Origin: CAVSLM01 sp963728895 | Lineage (GTDB): Bacteria; Pseudomonadota; Gammaproteobacteria; JBBQDK01 | Direction of reading: 5' to 3' | Length of the DNA stretch: 64,000 bases | NCBI GenBank assembly: GCA_963728895.1 | Contig: CAVSLM010000002.1 | Location: forward strand, 186,001-250,000 | Shown: positions 35,612-44,566 of the stretch, piece after piece | How the letters are laid out: every line of letters begins with the position of its first letter | Numbering within the stretch: the stretch's first letter is position 1 | Position numbers and translations under genes: made by a program | The notes under the pieces: model-generated | Database searches by the model: none | Told to the model about the DNA's origin: nothing | Seen by the model: only the letters and a program-made list of their open reading frames with translations

Positions 35612-36658
35612 TCATTCTAACCCGCTGTGCTCCGGCAGGCCCGCAGGCGCCTCCCCCATCGCCTCCAAGGCCCTGGCAACCACCAGTACGTCCTCCAGCT
35701 GCTGCCCCAGGGCCCCGGCGAGCCAGTCGCGCTCGAGCTCGGCATAGAGCGCCTCGATGCGCTCGCGCAGCAATCGTCCGATGGCCAGCAGACCGGCGCC
35801 CGAATCACGCGCGCGCTGCTCGCGCAGTGCCTGCGCATCGGCCGGTTGCGAGAGCTTGAGATCGAACAGGCACGTCGCCTGCTCGCCGGCCGCGGCGGCC
35901 ACCGCAGTGCGCACTTCGGTGAACAGCACGCGGGCGTCGTTCAGTGCACCGAGCAGATCCTGCAGCGATTTGATGCACTTCACGGCGCCCGCCGCCTCCG
36001 GAACCGACCCGCTCAGCGGTTCGAGCAGATAGCGCAGGCGCTTGGCCGTGATCCGCGCCTGATGTGCCTGGCGCAGGTCGGTGACGGCATGGATGCGCTC
36101 CAGGTCGCGCCGCAGCGCATCCTCGAGCGCGAGCACCCGCGCCGCGGTCTCCTCGGCGAAAGAGCCGGCAGTATGCGCGCGGTCGAGGCGGTACTGTACC
36201 TGATACACGGTGAGCTGCTCGCGCAGTCTTGGCGCCAGCGCGTCGAAGTCGCCGGCCACCCGGTTGCGGATCTTGTCGTAGGCGCGCTCGCGCTGCGCCT
36301 CGATGCGCCGGCGCATCCATTCATGCCCGACTCGCTGGCGACCGCGCAGCCTTGTCCGCGCCTTCTGCAACCACTCGAGCTGGACCTCGGCATCGCGTCC
36401 GGTACCGGTGCGCCGTGCGAGGCGGCGCAGCGCCTTGACGAGCTTGCCCGAGAGACTTGATTGCAGCAGCGGCCGGTAGGCACGCAGGCAGCTGCGCAGC
36501 CGCCGCAGGGCCACACGGAAATCGTGCAGGGCCTCCTCGTCGTCGTGCTCCAGGCGCGAGCGCGCCAGCGCCGCGGCCTCGAGATGCGTGAGGGCGAGCA
36601 CCCGCACTGCGGCTTCCACCGGCAGTGACAGCAGGTCGGAATCGCTCTGCGCGGACAT
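35612..36658 (-). CDS. CHAD-domain protein, putative polyphosphate-binding
   Basis: A 348-residue helical protein with CHAD signatures: EALHDFRVALRRLRSCLRAY, KALRRLARRTGTGRDAEVQL and QARITAKRLRYLLEPLSG. CHAD domains are rich in conserved His, Arg and Lys and bind polyphosphate granules or organic phosphates. There is no CYTH domain, so triphosphatase activity is not expected. It lies directly upstream of ppx on the same strand, in keeping with a polyphosphate role. Confidence 0.88.
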   Translation of the reverse strand: MSAQSDSDLLSLPVEAAVRVLALTHLEAAALARSRLEHDDEEALHDFRVALRRLRSCLRAYRPLLQSSLSGKLVKALRRLARRTGTGRDAEVQLEWLQKARTRLRGRQRVGHEWMRRRIEAQRERAYDKIRNRVAGDFDALAPRLREQLTVYQVQYRLDRAHTAGSFAEETAARVLALEDALRRDLERIHAVTDLRQAHQARITAKRLRYLLEPLSGSVPEAAGAVKCIKSLQDLLGALNDARVLFTEVRTAVAAAAGEQATCLFDLKLSQPADAQALREQRARDSGAGLLAIGRLLRERIEALYAELERDWLAGALGQQLEDVLVVARALEAMGEAPAGLPEHSGLE

Positions 36659-36783
36659 GGGCTCAGGGATACGCACGCCGCCGTGCGGCTCGCCGGCCGC
36701 CGTGCGCGCCGGGCCCCGGCGGCCGCTGCCCACCGCAGAACGGCAAACGGGGCATGGCGGTGACGGGCACCGGCCGGCACGCT

Positions 36784-37041
36784 AGCCCGGAAATCTCACC
36801 AGCATCCCGGGAGCGGGCGGAATTCGCCGCCGTCCTGGCGCCGGGCCGGAGCGAAAGGGATAGCCGTAGCGATCACTTGAGTTAGACCTGAGCCAGGGCG
36901 AGCGAGAAACCGCCGGAACCGGGATAGGCCGGCGGCGTAAGCCGTGGGTCGTCGTTCGGCGATCGCGCAGCATGTCAGACCTTCCCTGCCATCCATTCAA
37001 TTACCGGCCAGCCGCGGGCCGGCTGGTGAGATTTCCGGGCT
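36784..37041 (-). repeat. Dispersed TIR element, full copy B
   Basis: 258 bp bounded by perfect 20-bp inverted ends, AGCCCGGAAATCTCACCAGC and its complement. Interior blocks are shared with copy A (GTTAGACCTGAGCCAGGGCG, GGGATAGGCCGGCGGCGTAA). Its right end supplies part of the TAG stop codon of phoU (37040-37042). No protein-coding gene lies inside. It accounts for most of the 380-bp gap between phoU and the CHAD gene. Confidence 0.88.
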
Positions 37042-37768
37042 AACCCTGGCTGCCGCCCTGGCGGGCAGCCTGCTCCATGCGCTCCAGGCTGGTGTGTCGG
37101 ACGTCCTTGCCTTTCACGAGATAGATCACGTATTCGCAGATGTTGCGCGCACGGTCACCGATGCGCTCCAGTGCACGCGAGGACCACATGACATCCAGCA
37201 CCCGCGGAATGTAGCGCGGGTCCTCCATCATGAAGGTCATCAGCTGGCGCATGATGGCTTCATACTCCTGATCGATGCTCATGTCCTCGCGCCACACGCG
37301 CAGCGCCGCGTCCACGTCCATGCGTGCGAAGGCGTCCAGGGCGTCGTGCAGCATCTGACGCACGTGGGTACCCAGGTGCACCACCTGGACGTAGTGTTTG
37401 CGCGGGGCGTCCTCGCCGGCGAGCCGCACGGCCATGTGGCCGATGCGCTCGGCCTCGTCACCCATGCGCTCCAGGTCGGTGATGGTCTTGATGACGGCAA
37501 TGATCAGCCGCAGGTCGCTCGCCGCAGGCTGGCGCCGCGCCAGCACCCGGCTGCATTCCTCGTCGATGGACACCTCGATCGCATTGACCCGGTAGTCGTT
37601 GGTGACCACCACTTCGCCCAACCGGCTGTCGCCTTCGGCCAGTGCAGTGACGGCGTCGGCGAGCTGCTGCTCGACCAGCCCGCCCATGGCCAGCACGCGG
37701 TTGCGCAGTTCTTCGAGCTCGGCATTGAACTGCCGGGAGATGTGATGGGTGAGGCTGGTATTGTCCAT
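37040..37768 (-). CDS. phoU: Phosphate signalling regulator PhoU
   Basis: A 242-residue all-helical PhoU with two repeat bundles, each carrying the metal-binding E/DxxxD pattern: TITDLERMGDEAERIGHMAV and SSRALERIGDRARNICEYV. PhoU signals phosphate sufficiency from the Pst transporter to PhoR and limits uptake. MDNTSLTHHISRQFN is the usual family start and follows a GCGAGGG sequence; a longer frame begins at 37822. It looks intact although the pstB gene upstream is deleted internally. Its stop codon is contributed by element copy B. Confidence 0.93.
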   Translation of the reverse strand: MDNTSLTHHISRQFNAELEELRNRVLAMGGLVEQQLADAVTALAEGDSRLGEVVVTNDYRVNAIEVSIDEECSRVLARRQPAASDLRLIIAVIKTITDLERMGDEAERIGHMAVRLAGEDAPRKHYVQVVHLGTHVRQMLHDALDAFARMDVDAALRVWREDMSIDQEYEAIMRQLMTFMMEDPRYIPRVLDVMWSSRALERIGDRARNICEYVIYLVKGKDVRHTSLERMEQAARQGGSQG

Positions 37769-37814
37769 CGCGACCCTCGCTGGTCCGCCGGGGCGAAAAT
37801 TCGTCGGCTTGTCG

Positions 37815-38233
37815 TTATCCATATCGGCCGGTGATGTAGTCCTCGCTACGTCTGTACGCGGGATTGGTGAACAGCGTACTGGTATCGTTGGACTCCACCA
37901 GCTCGCCCAGGTACATGAACGCAGTATAGTCGGAGACGCGTGCCGCCTGCTGCAGATTGTGAGTCACGATGACGAGGGTGTATTCGGACTTGAGCTCGTA
38001 GAGCAGCGCAGCAGCGTCGATTTGCCGCAGCCGCTGGGACCGATGAAGGCGGTGACACGGTGGCGCGGCAGCGTCAGGTTGACCTCCTTCAGCGCCTGTT
38101 TGTCGCCGTAGTACAGGTCCAGGTCCGAGACCCGCAGGCAGACGTCCTCGTCGGCCAGGCTGAGCTGCCGGGTATCGCGGTTCAGCGCGCTGATGTCGAT
38201 CGCGTGGGTGCGTACGCCGCCGCCTTCGTTCAT
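37815..38233 (-). pseudogene. pstB: Phosphate ABC transporter ATPase, internal deletion
   Basis: The N-terminal part runs from MNEGGGVRTHAIDISALN through VSDLDLYYGDKQALKEVNLT to Walker A IGPSGCGKSTLLR. Directly afterwards, out of frame, comes the C-terminal ELKSEYTLVIVTHNLQQAAR followed by YLGELVESNDTSTLFTNPAY and EDYITGRYG. By comparison with ordinary PstB about 130 residues between Walker A and the H-loop are gone, including the Q-loop, the LSGGQ signature and Walker B. A functional ATPase cannot be made. The join is near 38015. phoU follows at once. Confidence 0.88.
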
Positions 38234-38266
38234 CGATCGCACTCCCCGATGACATCGTTCATAGGC

Positions 38267-39232
38267 TCAGTCGATCAACCGGTACTTCTCGCGCAGGTGG
38301 TTGCGCAGGCGGATCGCGGTAAGGATCAGCATGACAATGATGGCCACCAGCAGCAGTGCGGTGGCATACACCAGGGGCCGCGCCGCCTCGACATTGGGAC
38401 TTTGAAAGCCGACGTCGTAGATGTGAAACCCGAGGTGCATGAACTTGCGGTCCAGATGCACGAACGGAAACTGCGCGTCGACCGGCAGCGAATTTTACCA
38501 CACCCACCAGCATCAGCGGCGCGACTTCGCCCGCCGCGCGCGCCACCGCCAGGATCAGCCCGGTCATCATGGCGGGGCTCGCCATGGGCAGCACCGTGCG
38601 CCACAGGGTCTCGGCCGGGGTGGCGCCGAGCGCCAGGCTGCCCTCGGGTATGGCGCGCGCAATGCGCGCCAGGCCCTCCTCGGTCGCCACGATCACCACC
38701 GGCACGGTGAGGATGGCCAGCGTAAGCGAGGCCCACAGCAGTCCCGGCGTACCGAAGGTCGGCGCCGGCAGGGCTTCCGGGAAGAACAGGCGGTCGATGT
38801 TTCCACCGAGGAAATACACGGAGAAACCCTGGCCGAACACGCCGTAGATGATGGACGGAACGCCGGCGAGATTGTTCACGGAAATCCGGATCAGGCGCGT
38901 CAGCAGCCCCTGTCGCGCCGGTGAAGCGCACGCCGATCTCGCCCTGCTCCTCCATGGCGAGGTGCTCGCTGGGCCCGGCGCCGGGCGCGGGCAAGGCGTA
39001 GCCGGCCACCGCCTCGGCGCGCGCCGGTCTCAACAACGGCAGGACGACGTAGAGCAGATAGAAGAAAGATCAGCAGGATGGCGATGATCACGCTGACGCC
39101 GCCGATCGCCATGGTCCGGCGTGTGGCGGCGTCCTTCCACATGCGCCAGCTGCGCCGACGGTGCCCGCGCGCCGCGTCGGCGGCGGACCCGAACAGCGAA
39201 ACGCTGCTCACCGCCGCGCAGCAGGGGCGCAT
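38267..39232 (-). pseudogene. Fused remnant of pstC (5' end) and pstA (3' end)
   Basis: The start of a Pseudomonas-type long PstC is visible: WRMWKDAATRRT, AIGGVSVIIAILLIF, then after a 1-base shift YLLYVVLPLLRPAR and LAMEEQGEIGVRF. Near 38920 this joins the C-terminal part of a long PstA: LLTRLIRISVNNLAGVPSII, ATPAETLWRTVLPMASPAMM, and after another shift near 38497 FVHLDRKFMHLGFHIYDVGF. Most of pstC and about half of pstA (some 2.5 kb judged by family lengths) are absent. At least three frame changes are present. The permease pair is therefore lost. Confidence 0.82.
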
Positions 39233-39247
39233 GCATGCGCGCTCGCC

Positions 39248-40720
39248 TCACTTGGTTCTGGCGCGGTCGAGCCGGCGCACGAACTCTTCGAGTATCAGCC
39301 GATACAGATCATCCTTCAGGCAGCCGTCCTCCACGCCGGCATCGATATTGGGGTTGTCGTTGATCTCGATGACGAACACCCCTTTGTCGCTCTGCTTGAG
39401 GTCGACGCCGTAGAGGCCCGAGCCGATCAGCTTTGCAGCATCCAGTGCCGCCCGCACCACCGGCTCGGGCGCCTGCTCGATGGGCAGGGTCTTGAAGCCG
39501 CCTTCGGTGAATTGCCCGGAAGCGTCGTAGTTCACCACCTGCCAGTGCTTCTTGGACATGAAGTACTGGCAGGCGTAGACGGCGTGGCGGTTGAGCACGC
39601 CGATGCGCCAGTCGTACTCCGTGTACACGTACTCCTGGCCCAGGATCAGGTCCGAGTCCTTGAACAGCTTGCCGGTGATGTCCTCGAGCTCGGCGCGGTC
39701 CGTGGCCTTGAACACGCCACGGGAGAAGGAGCCGTCGGGAATCTTCAGAACGATCGGATAGGTCAACGCGCTCTCGAGCAGGGCCAGATTGCCCCTGTGC
39801 ACGATCACGGTCTTCGGCGTGGGCACGCGGTGGGCTTTCAGCAGCTCCGCCAGATACACCTTGTTGGTGCAGCGCAGGATGGAGGTGGGGTCGTCGATCA
39901 CCACCATGCCTTCGCCTTCCGCCTTCTTCGAGAAGCGGTAGGTGTAGTGATTGATGCGCGTGGTGTCGCGGATGAACAGGGCGTCATACTCGGCGAGCCG
40001 CGAGTAGTCCTTCTTCTCGATCAGCTCCACATCGACCCCCAGCGCCTTGCCCGCACGGATGAAGTTCTGCAGTGCCTTGCGGTTGGACGGCGGCAGCGGG
40101 TCGCGCGGGTTGTGCAGGATGGCAAGATCGTAGCGCGACACGCTGCGCGCCTTGGGCGTGCGCCAGCGCTTGCTGAGATAGCCGTCCAGGGCGTGCCCGA
40201 CGTGGACCTGCTGGCCCGCCTCGATGGCGCCCACGTACAGCGGCTTGATCGAGTTGATGGCCCAGTGTCCCTGCAGGCGGAACTCGACGCGCAGCAGCGG
40301 CGCCGGAAAGGTCTCGAAAATCTGCCGCGCCAGGTCCTGCAGGTCCTCGTCCTCGCAGCGTCCAAAGTAGATGTTGAGCTCGAAGGTGTGCGCCTGCAGG
40401 GAGCTGCGGCGCTTGCGAAAGCTGCGTTGCACCAGCTCGTCGAGATCCTCGGTTTCGAGTCCGTACATGGCCCGGCTGCTGAGGTCGAGCAGGGTGCGCA
40501 CGGGCGGGATGACCTTGTGGCTGCGGGCTTCGGCAAGCAGCGAGCAGTAATAGCCCAGGCTGCGGTAGCGATAGCTGCGGCAGAGATTGATGACGCGCAG
40601 CTCGCGCTCCTTGAGATATTCCGGGCGCGCGAGATAATCCTTGACGGCAACCACGGCGATGCCCGCAGGCTGGGCGGTCCAGTCGGCGGGATTCTCGACG
40701 ACCACGATATGCTTCGCCAT
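39248..40720 (-). CDS. RimK-type ATP-grasp ligase
   Basis: A 490-residue protein with an N-terminal RimK-like extension (KHIVVVENPADW, LRVINLCRSYRYRSLGYY) and a C-terminal ATP-grasp domain: LRCTNKVYLAELLKAHRVPT, PIVLKIPDGSFSRGVF, LILGQEYVYTEYDWRIGVL and metal-binding VFVIEINDNPNIDAG. ATP-grasp enzymes of this kind attach amino acids to peptides or small molecules; the substrate is unknown. It stands 16 bp downstream of the GNAT/C39-peptidase gene, a pairing I recall from other gammaproteobacteria. Here the pair sits inside the broken pst operon. Confidence 0.88.
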   Translation of the reverse strand: MAKHIVVVENPADWTAQPAGIAVVAVKDYLARPEYLKERELRVINLCRSYRYRSLGYYCSLLAEARSHKVIPPVRTLLDLSSRAMYGLETEDLDELVQRSFRKRRSSLQAHTFELNIYFGRCEDEDLQDLARQIFETFPAPLLRVEFRLQGHWAINSIKPLYVGAIEAGQQVHVGHALDGYLSKRWRTPKARSVSRYDLAILHNPRDPLPPSNRKALQNFIRAGKALGVDVELIEKKDYSRLAEYDALFIRDTTRINHYTYRFSKKAEGEGMVVIDDPTSILRCTNKVYLAELLKAHRVPTPKTVIVHRGNLALLESALTYPIVLKIPDGSFSRGVFKATDRAELEDITGKLFKDSDLILGQEYVYTEYDWRIGVLNRHAVYACQYFMSKKHWQVVNYDASGQFTEGGFKTLPIEQAPEPVVRAALDAAKLIGSGLYGVDLKQSDKGVFVIEINDNPNIDAGVEDGCLKDDLYRLILEEFVRRLDRARTK

Positions 40721-40736
40721 CCCGGCTGCCCGCAGC

Positions 40737-41858
40737 TCAGCTCGCGGCGGCCATCGCCCGCGCGCCGCGGCCCTTGCGGATGATCAGCGCCGCGCGTTGT
40801 CCGGCCTTGCCGTAACGCGCCATGCGATCGAACTCCTTTTTCAGGATCGGCATGTTCATGCAGTCGGTGACCGTCTTGTGCTCGTCGGCATCCACGAAAG
40901 GATCGTGAAAGTAGATGAAGCGCTCATCGAACCCGGTCACCACCACCCAGTGCGGAAACTTCTCACCATAGATGCGATAGGAGCTGATCAGCACCACCGG
41001 GATTGCGCCCTGCTCGAACTTCTCCTGCAGCTCGGCGACGCTCAGCGCACCGTAGTGGACGCGGATCGGCGACTTGCTGATCTCCTCCAGGAAGTCCTGC
41101 TGCACCAGGCGGATCACTTCCTTCTTCTCTTCACTGCGCACCGAGTCGACGAACAGCGCACCCTCGTCGTTCACGTACACTTCGACGTCAAAGCCGCGAT
41201 GAAAGGCCGAGATCGCCAGCCCATAGGGACCGCAGCCGCCGTGTCCCGAGGTCATGAACACCGTGGTCGACTCGCGCCAGATGCGCAGCTCCAGCGTCCG
41301 GCTGAGGACCATGTCCGGATCGAGCGCCTTCATGGCCATCATCACCGCCGCCGGGCCGCAGGTGAAATCGAGCGTCTGCGCGAAGTGCGGCACGCGCTGC
41401 AGTGCCGGCTGCAGGTGCGGCGCCAGCGACTTCTCGAAGCGCAACGCCTCCATGTGGTCCTCATAATAGTCGGCGGTGGCTCCGAATTGCCGGTAGCCGG
41501 CACTGCGAAACAGTCCCAGCGAGGCCTCGTTGTCGCGCCGGATCTCGAGACGCATCGACACACATTCCCGATCGCGCGCCGCCTCTTCGGTGGCTTCCAG
41601 CAAGCGCTTGCCGACGCCCTTGCGCTGGTAGGCGGAATCGATGGCAAACGAATACATCCGTGCGAGCGGGGTACCGGCGCTGAACAGCACCAGTGAATAG
41701 CCGCGTACGGCCCCGTCCTCCTCATCGATGAGCGTTTCCGCATTTGCCTTGGTGAGCAGGTAGCGAAAGCTCCGGCGCGAAAGCCGGTCGGTCGTGAAGC
41801 ACCGGTTCTCGATCTGAACCAGCGCATCGATATCTCTGAGCGTCGCGCGACGGATCAT
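40737..41858 (-). CDS. GNAT acetyltransferase / C39-like peptidase fusion
   Basis: A 373-residue two-domain protein. The GNAT domain (about residues 1-150) has RDIDALVQIENRCFTTDRLS and the acetyl-CoA loop QRKGVGKRLL. The second part (about 175-360) is a C39-like papain fold with Cys in LDFTCGPAAVMMAM, and His and Asp in HWVVVTGFDERFIYFHDPF. No transmembrane or ATPase domain follows, so unlike the exporter it is soluble. It runs directly into the RimK-type gene; the pair may modify or trim a small peptide. The start at MIRRATLRDIDAL fits the GNAT fold. Confidence 0.88.
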   Translation of the reverse strand: MIRRATLRDIDALVQIENRCFTTDRLSRRSFRYLLTKANAETLIDEEDGAVRGYSLVLFSAGTPLARMYSFAIDSAYQRKGVGKRLLEATEEAARDRECVSMRLEIRRDNEASLGLFRSAGYRQFGATADYYEDHMEALRFEKSLAPHLQPALQRVPHFAQTLDFTCGPAAVMMAMKALDPDMVLSRTLELRIWRESTTVFMTSGHGGCGPYGLAISAFHRGFDVEVYVNDEGALFVDSVRSEEKKEVIRLVQQDFLEEISKSPIRVHYGALSVAELQEKFEQGAIPVVLISSYRIYGEKFPHWVVVTGFDERFIYFHDPFVDADEHKTVTDCMNMPILKKEFDRMARYGKAGQRAALIIRKGRGARAMAAAS

Positions 41859-42043
41859 CAATGCCTGGACGGGCTTGGAGCCTGGGACCCGGTCCACGGG
41901 CGGCCCCTGCGGCTCGGGGCGCCACTTTAGCACGGCACGGGGGGTCGGACCATCTTCGCGCAAACGTGGCCCGGCGCACCGCATCCCCGGCTCGAAGATT
42001 CTACGAAGCTCGCCAAAAGCCCGCGGCGCCCGTGACGCTCAGC

Positions 42044-42260
42044 GAGGGCGTGCTCCTTGAAATAGCCATAGGTCCCGGAAACGGAATTGCGCCCGTAGAG
42101 CTGTATGGCGCGATCACGCCACTCGCCACCGAGGCCGAGCTGACCCCAGCGGGTAAGGTCCTGCGGGTAGCCGCACTTGCGCGTGGCAGAGAACACGGCA
42201 TCGATCTGCGCGAGATCCATGCCGGGGATGGGGTTGTCCTTGTTGGCGCCACGGCCATTA
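42044..42260 (-). pseudogene. pstS: Fragment of the phosphate-binding protein gene
   Basis: About 70 codons match the second half of a PstS-like periplasmic phosphate-binding protein: ANKDNPIPGMDLAQIDAVFS, ATRKCGYPQDLTRWGQLG and RAIQLYGRNSVSGTYGYFKE. Sequence on both sides no longer fits PstS, and a frame change lies near 42250. The signal peptide and both flanking lobes are missing. Its place between phoR and the GNAT gene fits a former phoBR-pst cluster. The rest of the 517-bp gap (41859-42384) shows no further gene. Confidence 0.8.
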
Positions 42261-42384
42261 CGGTATGACAGATGGATGACGTGAATGTGAAACGTGCGGG
42301 CAGGCCCGCCGGCAAGCACACGCCCTGTGGCCCGGACACCCGTCCCGCTCCGCGATGAAGGGTGGGTGGAGGTGCCTGCCGGAC

Positions 42385-43710
42385 TCAGGCGGAGCGCTGG
42401 GCGTCGTGGTCGCCGCGTCGGGCCATGCGGTTCGGTGCGAAGTCGCAGATGAAGCTGCTGCCGTGGCCGAGCGCGCTTTCGATGCGCAGGCGCGCTTCGT
42501 GGCGTTGCAGGACATGCTTGACGATGGCAAGGCCGAGTCCGGTGCCGCCGCTCTCCCGGGAACGACCGACGTCGACGCGATAGAAGCGCTCGGTGAGCCG
42601 CGGAATGTGCTCCTCCTCGATGCCCATACCGGTGTCCTGCACCGCGAAGTGGGCGCCGGTCTCGTCGGCGTACCAGCGCACGTCGATGGTTCCGCCGTCG
42701 GGCGTGTATTGCACGGCGTTGAACACCAGGTTGGAAAAGGCGCTGCGCAGCTCGCTGGCGTTGCCCAGCAGCCAGAGATCGTTGTCGATCTGGGTGCGCA
42801 CCTGCATCTCGCGCTCGCCGATCAGCGCCAGGGCATCGGCCCGCACCAGCTCGATGGTCTCCGGCACCGCCACCGGCTCGGGCTGGGCGGCCCGCTTGTC
42901 GGTCTCCAGCCGCGACAGCAGCAGCAGGTCGTTCACGATGCGCTGCATGCGCGAGGACTGCTGCTGCATCAGCTGCAGCGAGCGCGCCCAGTGTCGCGGA
43001 CGGGGCCCGGGCATGTCCTCGAGGTTCTCCAGCACGCCGCTCAACACCGTCAGCGGCGTGCGCAGCTCGTGCGAAACATTGGCCACGAAGTCGCGGCGGA
43101 TCTGCTCCAGGCGGTGCATGCGCGTGTCGTCGCGCGCGACCAGCAGGCGCCGGTTCTTGCCGTAGGGAACGATGTGCACGGTGAGCATGATGCCGGAATC
43201 GACCGGCGCCGGCATCAACAGCCCGTTGTCGTAGTCGCCCGCGGCCATGAAGGCGACGAACGCCGGGTTACGCACCAGGTTGCAGATGCGCTGCCCGACG
43301 TCCTGTGGCGCATGCAGGCCGAGCAGATGCGCCGCCGCATCGTTCCACCATTCGATGGCGTCCCCCTCGCCGACCACCACCGTGGCATCGGGCAGAGCGG
43401 AAGTCGCCTCCTGGAAGCGCTTCAGGAGCGCGGCGAGCTTGCGCTTGCGCTTGCGATTGCGCCGCTGCAGGCGATAGAAATGATGATAGACCTCGCCCCA
43501 GATCCCCAAGGCCCGCGGCGGCTCGAACTTCTTGCCCTCGCGCATCCAGCGCTCGAGGCGAAACAGATTGATGAGGTGCCAGGAGAGAAAGGCCAGCGAG
43601 GCGACGAGCAGCGCGAGGGTCACATGACCCGAGGCGAACCCGACGGCGAGCGCCAGTACCGCGAGCGCCGCAATCCGCCAGATCTCCGCAGACCATGGAT
43701 TGGGCAACAA
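42385..43710 (-). CDS. phoR: Phosphate regulon sensor histidine kinase
   Basis: A 441-residue sensor with two N-terminal transmembrane helices (LAVLALAVGFASGHVTLALL...), a charged linker, a PAS domain (ATSALPDATVVVGEGDAIEW), the H-box FVANVSHELRTPLTVL (His about residue 212) and an ATP-binding domain (FSNLVFNAVQYTPDGG, DTGMGIEEEHIPRL, GTGLGLAIVKHVL). A TTG at 43710 just behind the phoB stop is the likely start, as no ATG or GTG lies ahead of LPNPWSAEIW. It is intact and phosphorylates PhoB when phosphate is low. Without PstSCAB it may be constantly active. Confidence 0.92.
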   Translation of the reverse strand: MLPNPWSAEIWRIAALAVLALAVGFASGHVTLALLVASLAFLSWHLINLFRLERWMREGKKFEPPRALGIWGEVYHHFYRLQRRNRKRKRKLAALLKRFQEATSALPDATVVVGEGDAIEWWNDAAAHLLGLHAPQDVGQRICNLVRNPAFVAFMAAGDYDNGLLMPAPVDSGIMLTVHIVPYGKNRRLLVARDDTRMHRLEQIRRDFVANVSHELRTPLTVLSGVLENLEDMPGPRPRHWARSLQLMQQQSSRMQRIVNDLLLLSRLETDKRAAQPEPVAVPETIELVRADALALIGEREMQVRTQIDNDLWLLGNASELRSAFSNLVFNAVQYTPDGGTIDVRWYADETGAHFAVQDTGMGIEEEHIPRLTERFYRVDVGRSRESGGTGLGLAIVKHVLQRHEARLRIESALGHGSSFICDFAPNRMARRGDHDAQRSA

Positions 43711-43711
43711 C

Positions 43712-44401
43712 CTACTCCCGGGTCGAGAACCGGTAGCCGGCTCCGCGCACCGTCTGGATGAAACGATCGTGACCGTGCACGGAGATCGCCTTGCGCAGGC
43801 GGCGGATGTGCACATCGACCGTGCGCTCCTCCACGTACACGTTGCTCCCCCATACCCGGTCGAGCAGCTGGCTGCGGCTGTACACGCGCTCGGGGTGGGT
43901 CATGAAGAAGTGCAGCAGCCGGAACTCCGTCGGCCCCATCTCCAGGGGCTGGTCGTTGGCGAGCACCCGGTGCCCGACCGGATCGAGATGCAGGCCATCG
44001 ATCCTGACCACGTCCTCCGTGCCCTGCGGCGACGAGCGGCGCAGCACCGCACGGATGCGCGCCAGCAGCTCGCGCGGAGAAAACGGTTTGGTGATGTAGT
44101 CGTCGGCACCGGCTTCCAGCCCGCGGATCTTGTCGTCCTCCTCGCCGCGCGCCGTGAGAATGATGATGGGCACGTCGCTGGTCAGCTGCTGCTTCTTCAG
44201 CCTGCGCGCCAGCTCGATGCCGCTGGTCCCGGGGAGCATCCAGTCGAGCAGGATCAGGTCCGGTAGCCGGTCGGCGATCTTGGCATGGGCCTGCGACACG
44301 TCTTCCGCTTCGCTGACCTCGAATCCGGCTCGGTCCAACGCCATCGCGACCATTTCGCGGATGGCCGGCTCGTCCTCGACGATCAGAATCTGCCCACTCA
44401 T
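43712..44401 (-). CDS. phoB: Phosphate regulon response regulator
   Basis: A 229-residue OmpR-class regulator. The receiver domain has ILIVEDEPAIREMVAMALDR, phosphorylated Asp in LILLDWMLPG and KPFSPREL. The winged helix shows GPTEFRLLHFFMTHPERVYS, RVWGSNVYVEERTVDVHIRR and RFIQTVRGAGYRFS. The ATG at 44401 begins the conserved sequence. A Pho box lies 40 bp upstream, so it should activate its own transcription. phoR follows directly. Confidence 0.96.
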   Translation of the reverse strand: MSGQILIVEDEPAIREMVAMALDRAGFEVSEAEDVSQAHAKIADRLPDLILLDWMLPGTSGIELARRLKKQQLTSDVPIIILTARGEEDDKIRGLEAGADDYITKPFSPRELLARIRAVLRRSSPQGTEDVVRIDGLHLDPVGHRVLANDQPLEMGPTEFRLLHFFMTHPERVYSRSQLLDRVWGSNVYVEERTVDVHIRRLRKAISVHGHDRFIQTVRGAGYRFSTRE

Positions 44402-44440
44402 ACACCCTTTTCCCGGAGTCCCATGAACCACGGGAATTAG

Positions 44441-44469
44441 AAAACAGCCGGATGACAGGTATGTTACAG
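44441..44469 (-). promoter_or_regulatory. Pho box upstream of phoB
   Basis: On the minus strand three 7-bp units, CTGTAAC, CTGTCAT and CTGTTTT, follow each other at exact 11-bp periodicity (4-bp spacers ATAC and CCGG). This matches the PhoB recognition pattern. It ends 40 bp before the phoB start codon. Confidence 0.82.
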
Positions 44470-44566
44470 CCGGTCCCGCGACCACACAATCAACCGCCTG
44501 CACGCGCCCCGGCGCCCCGGCCCGTGCGTGCCCCTGGAGCCGCTTTCCGCTTCCGCCAGCCGCCCG

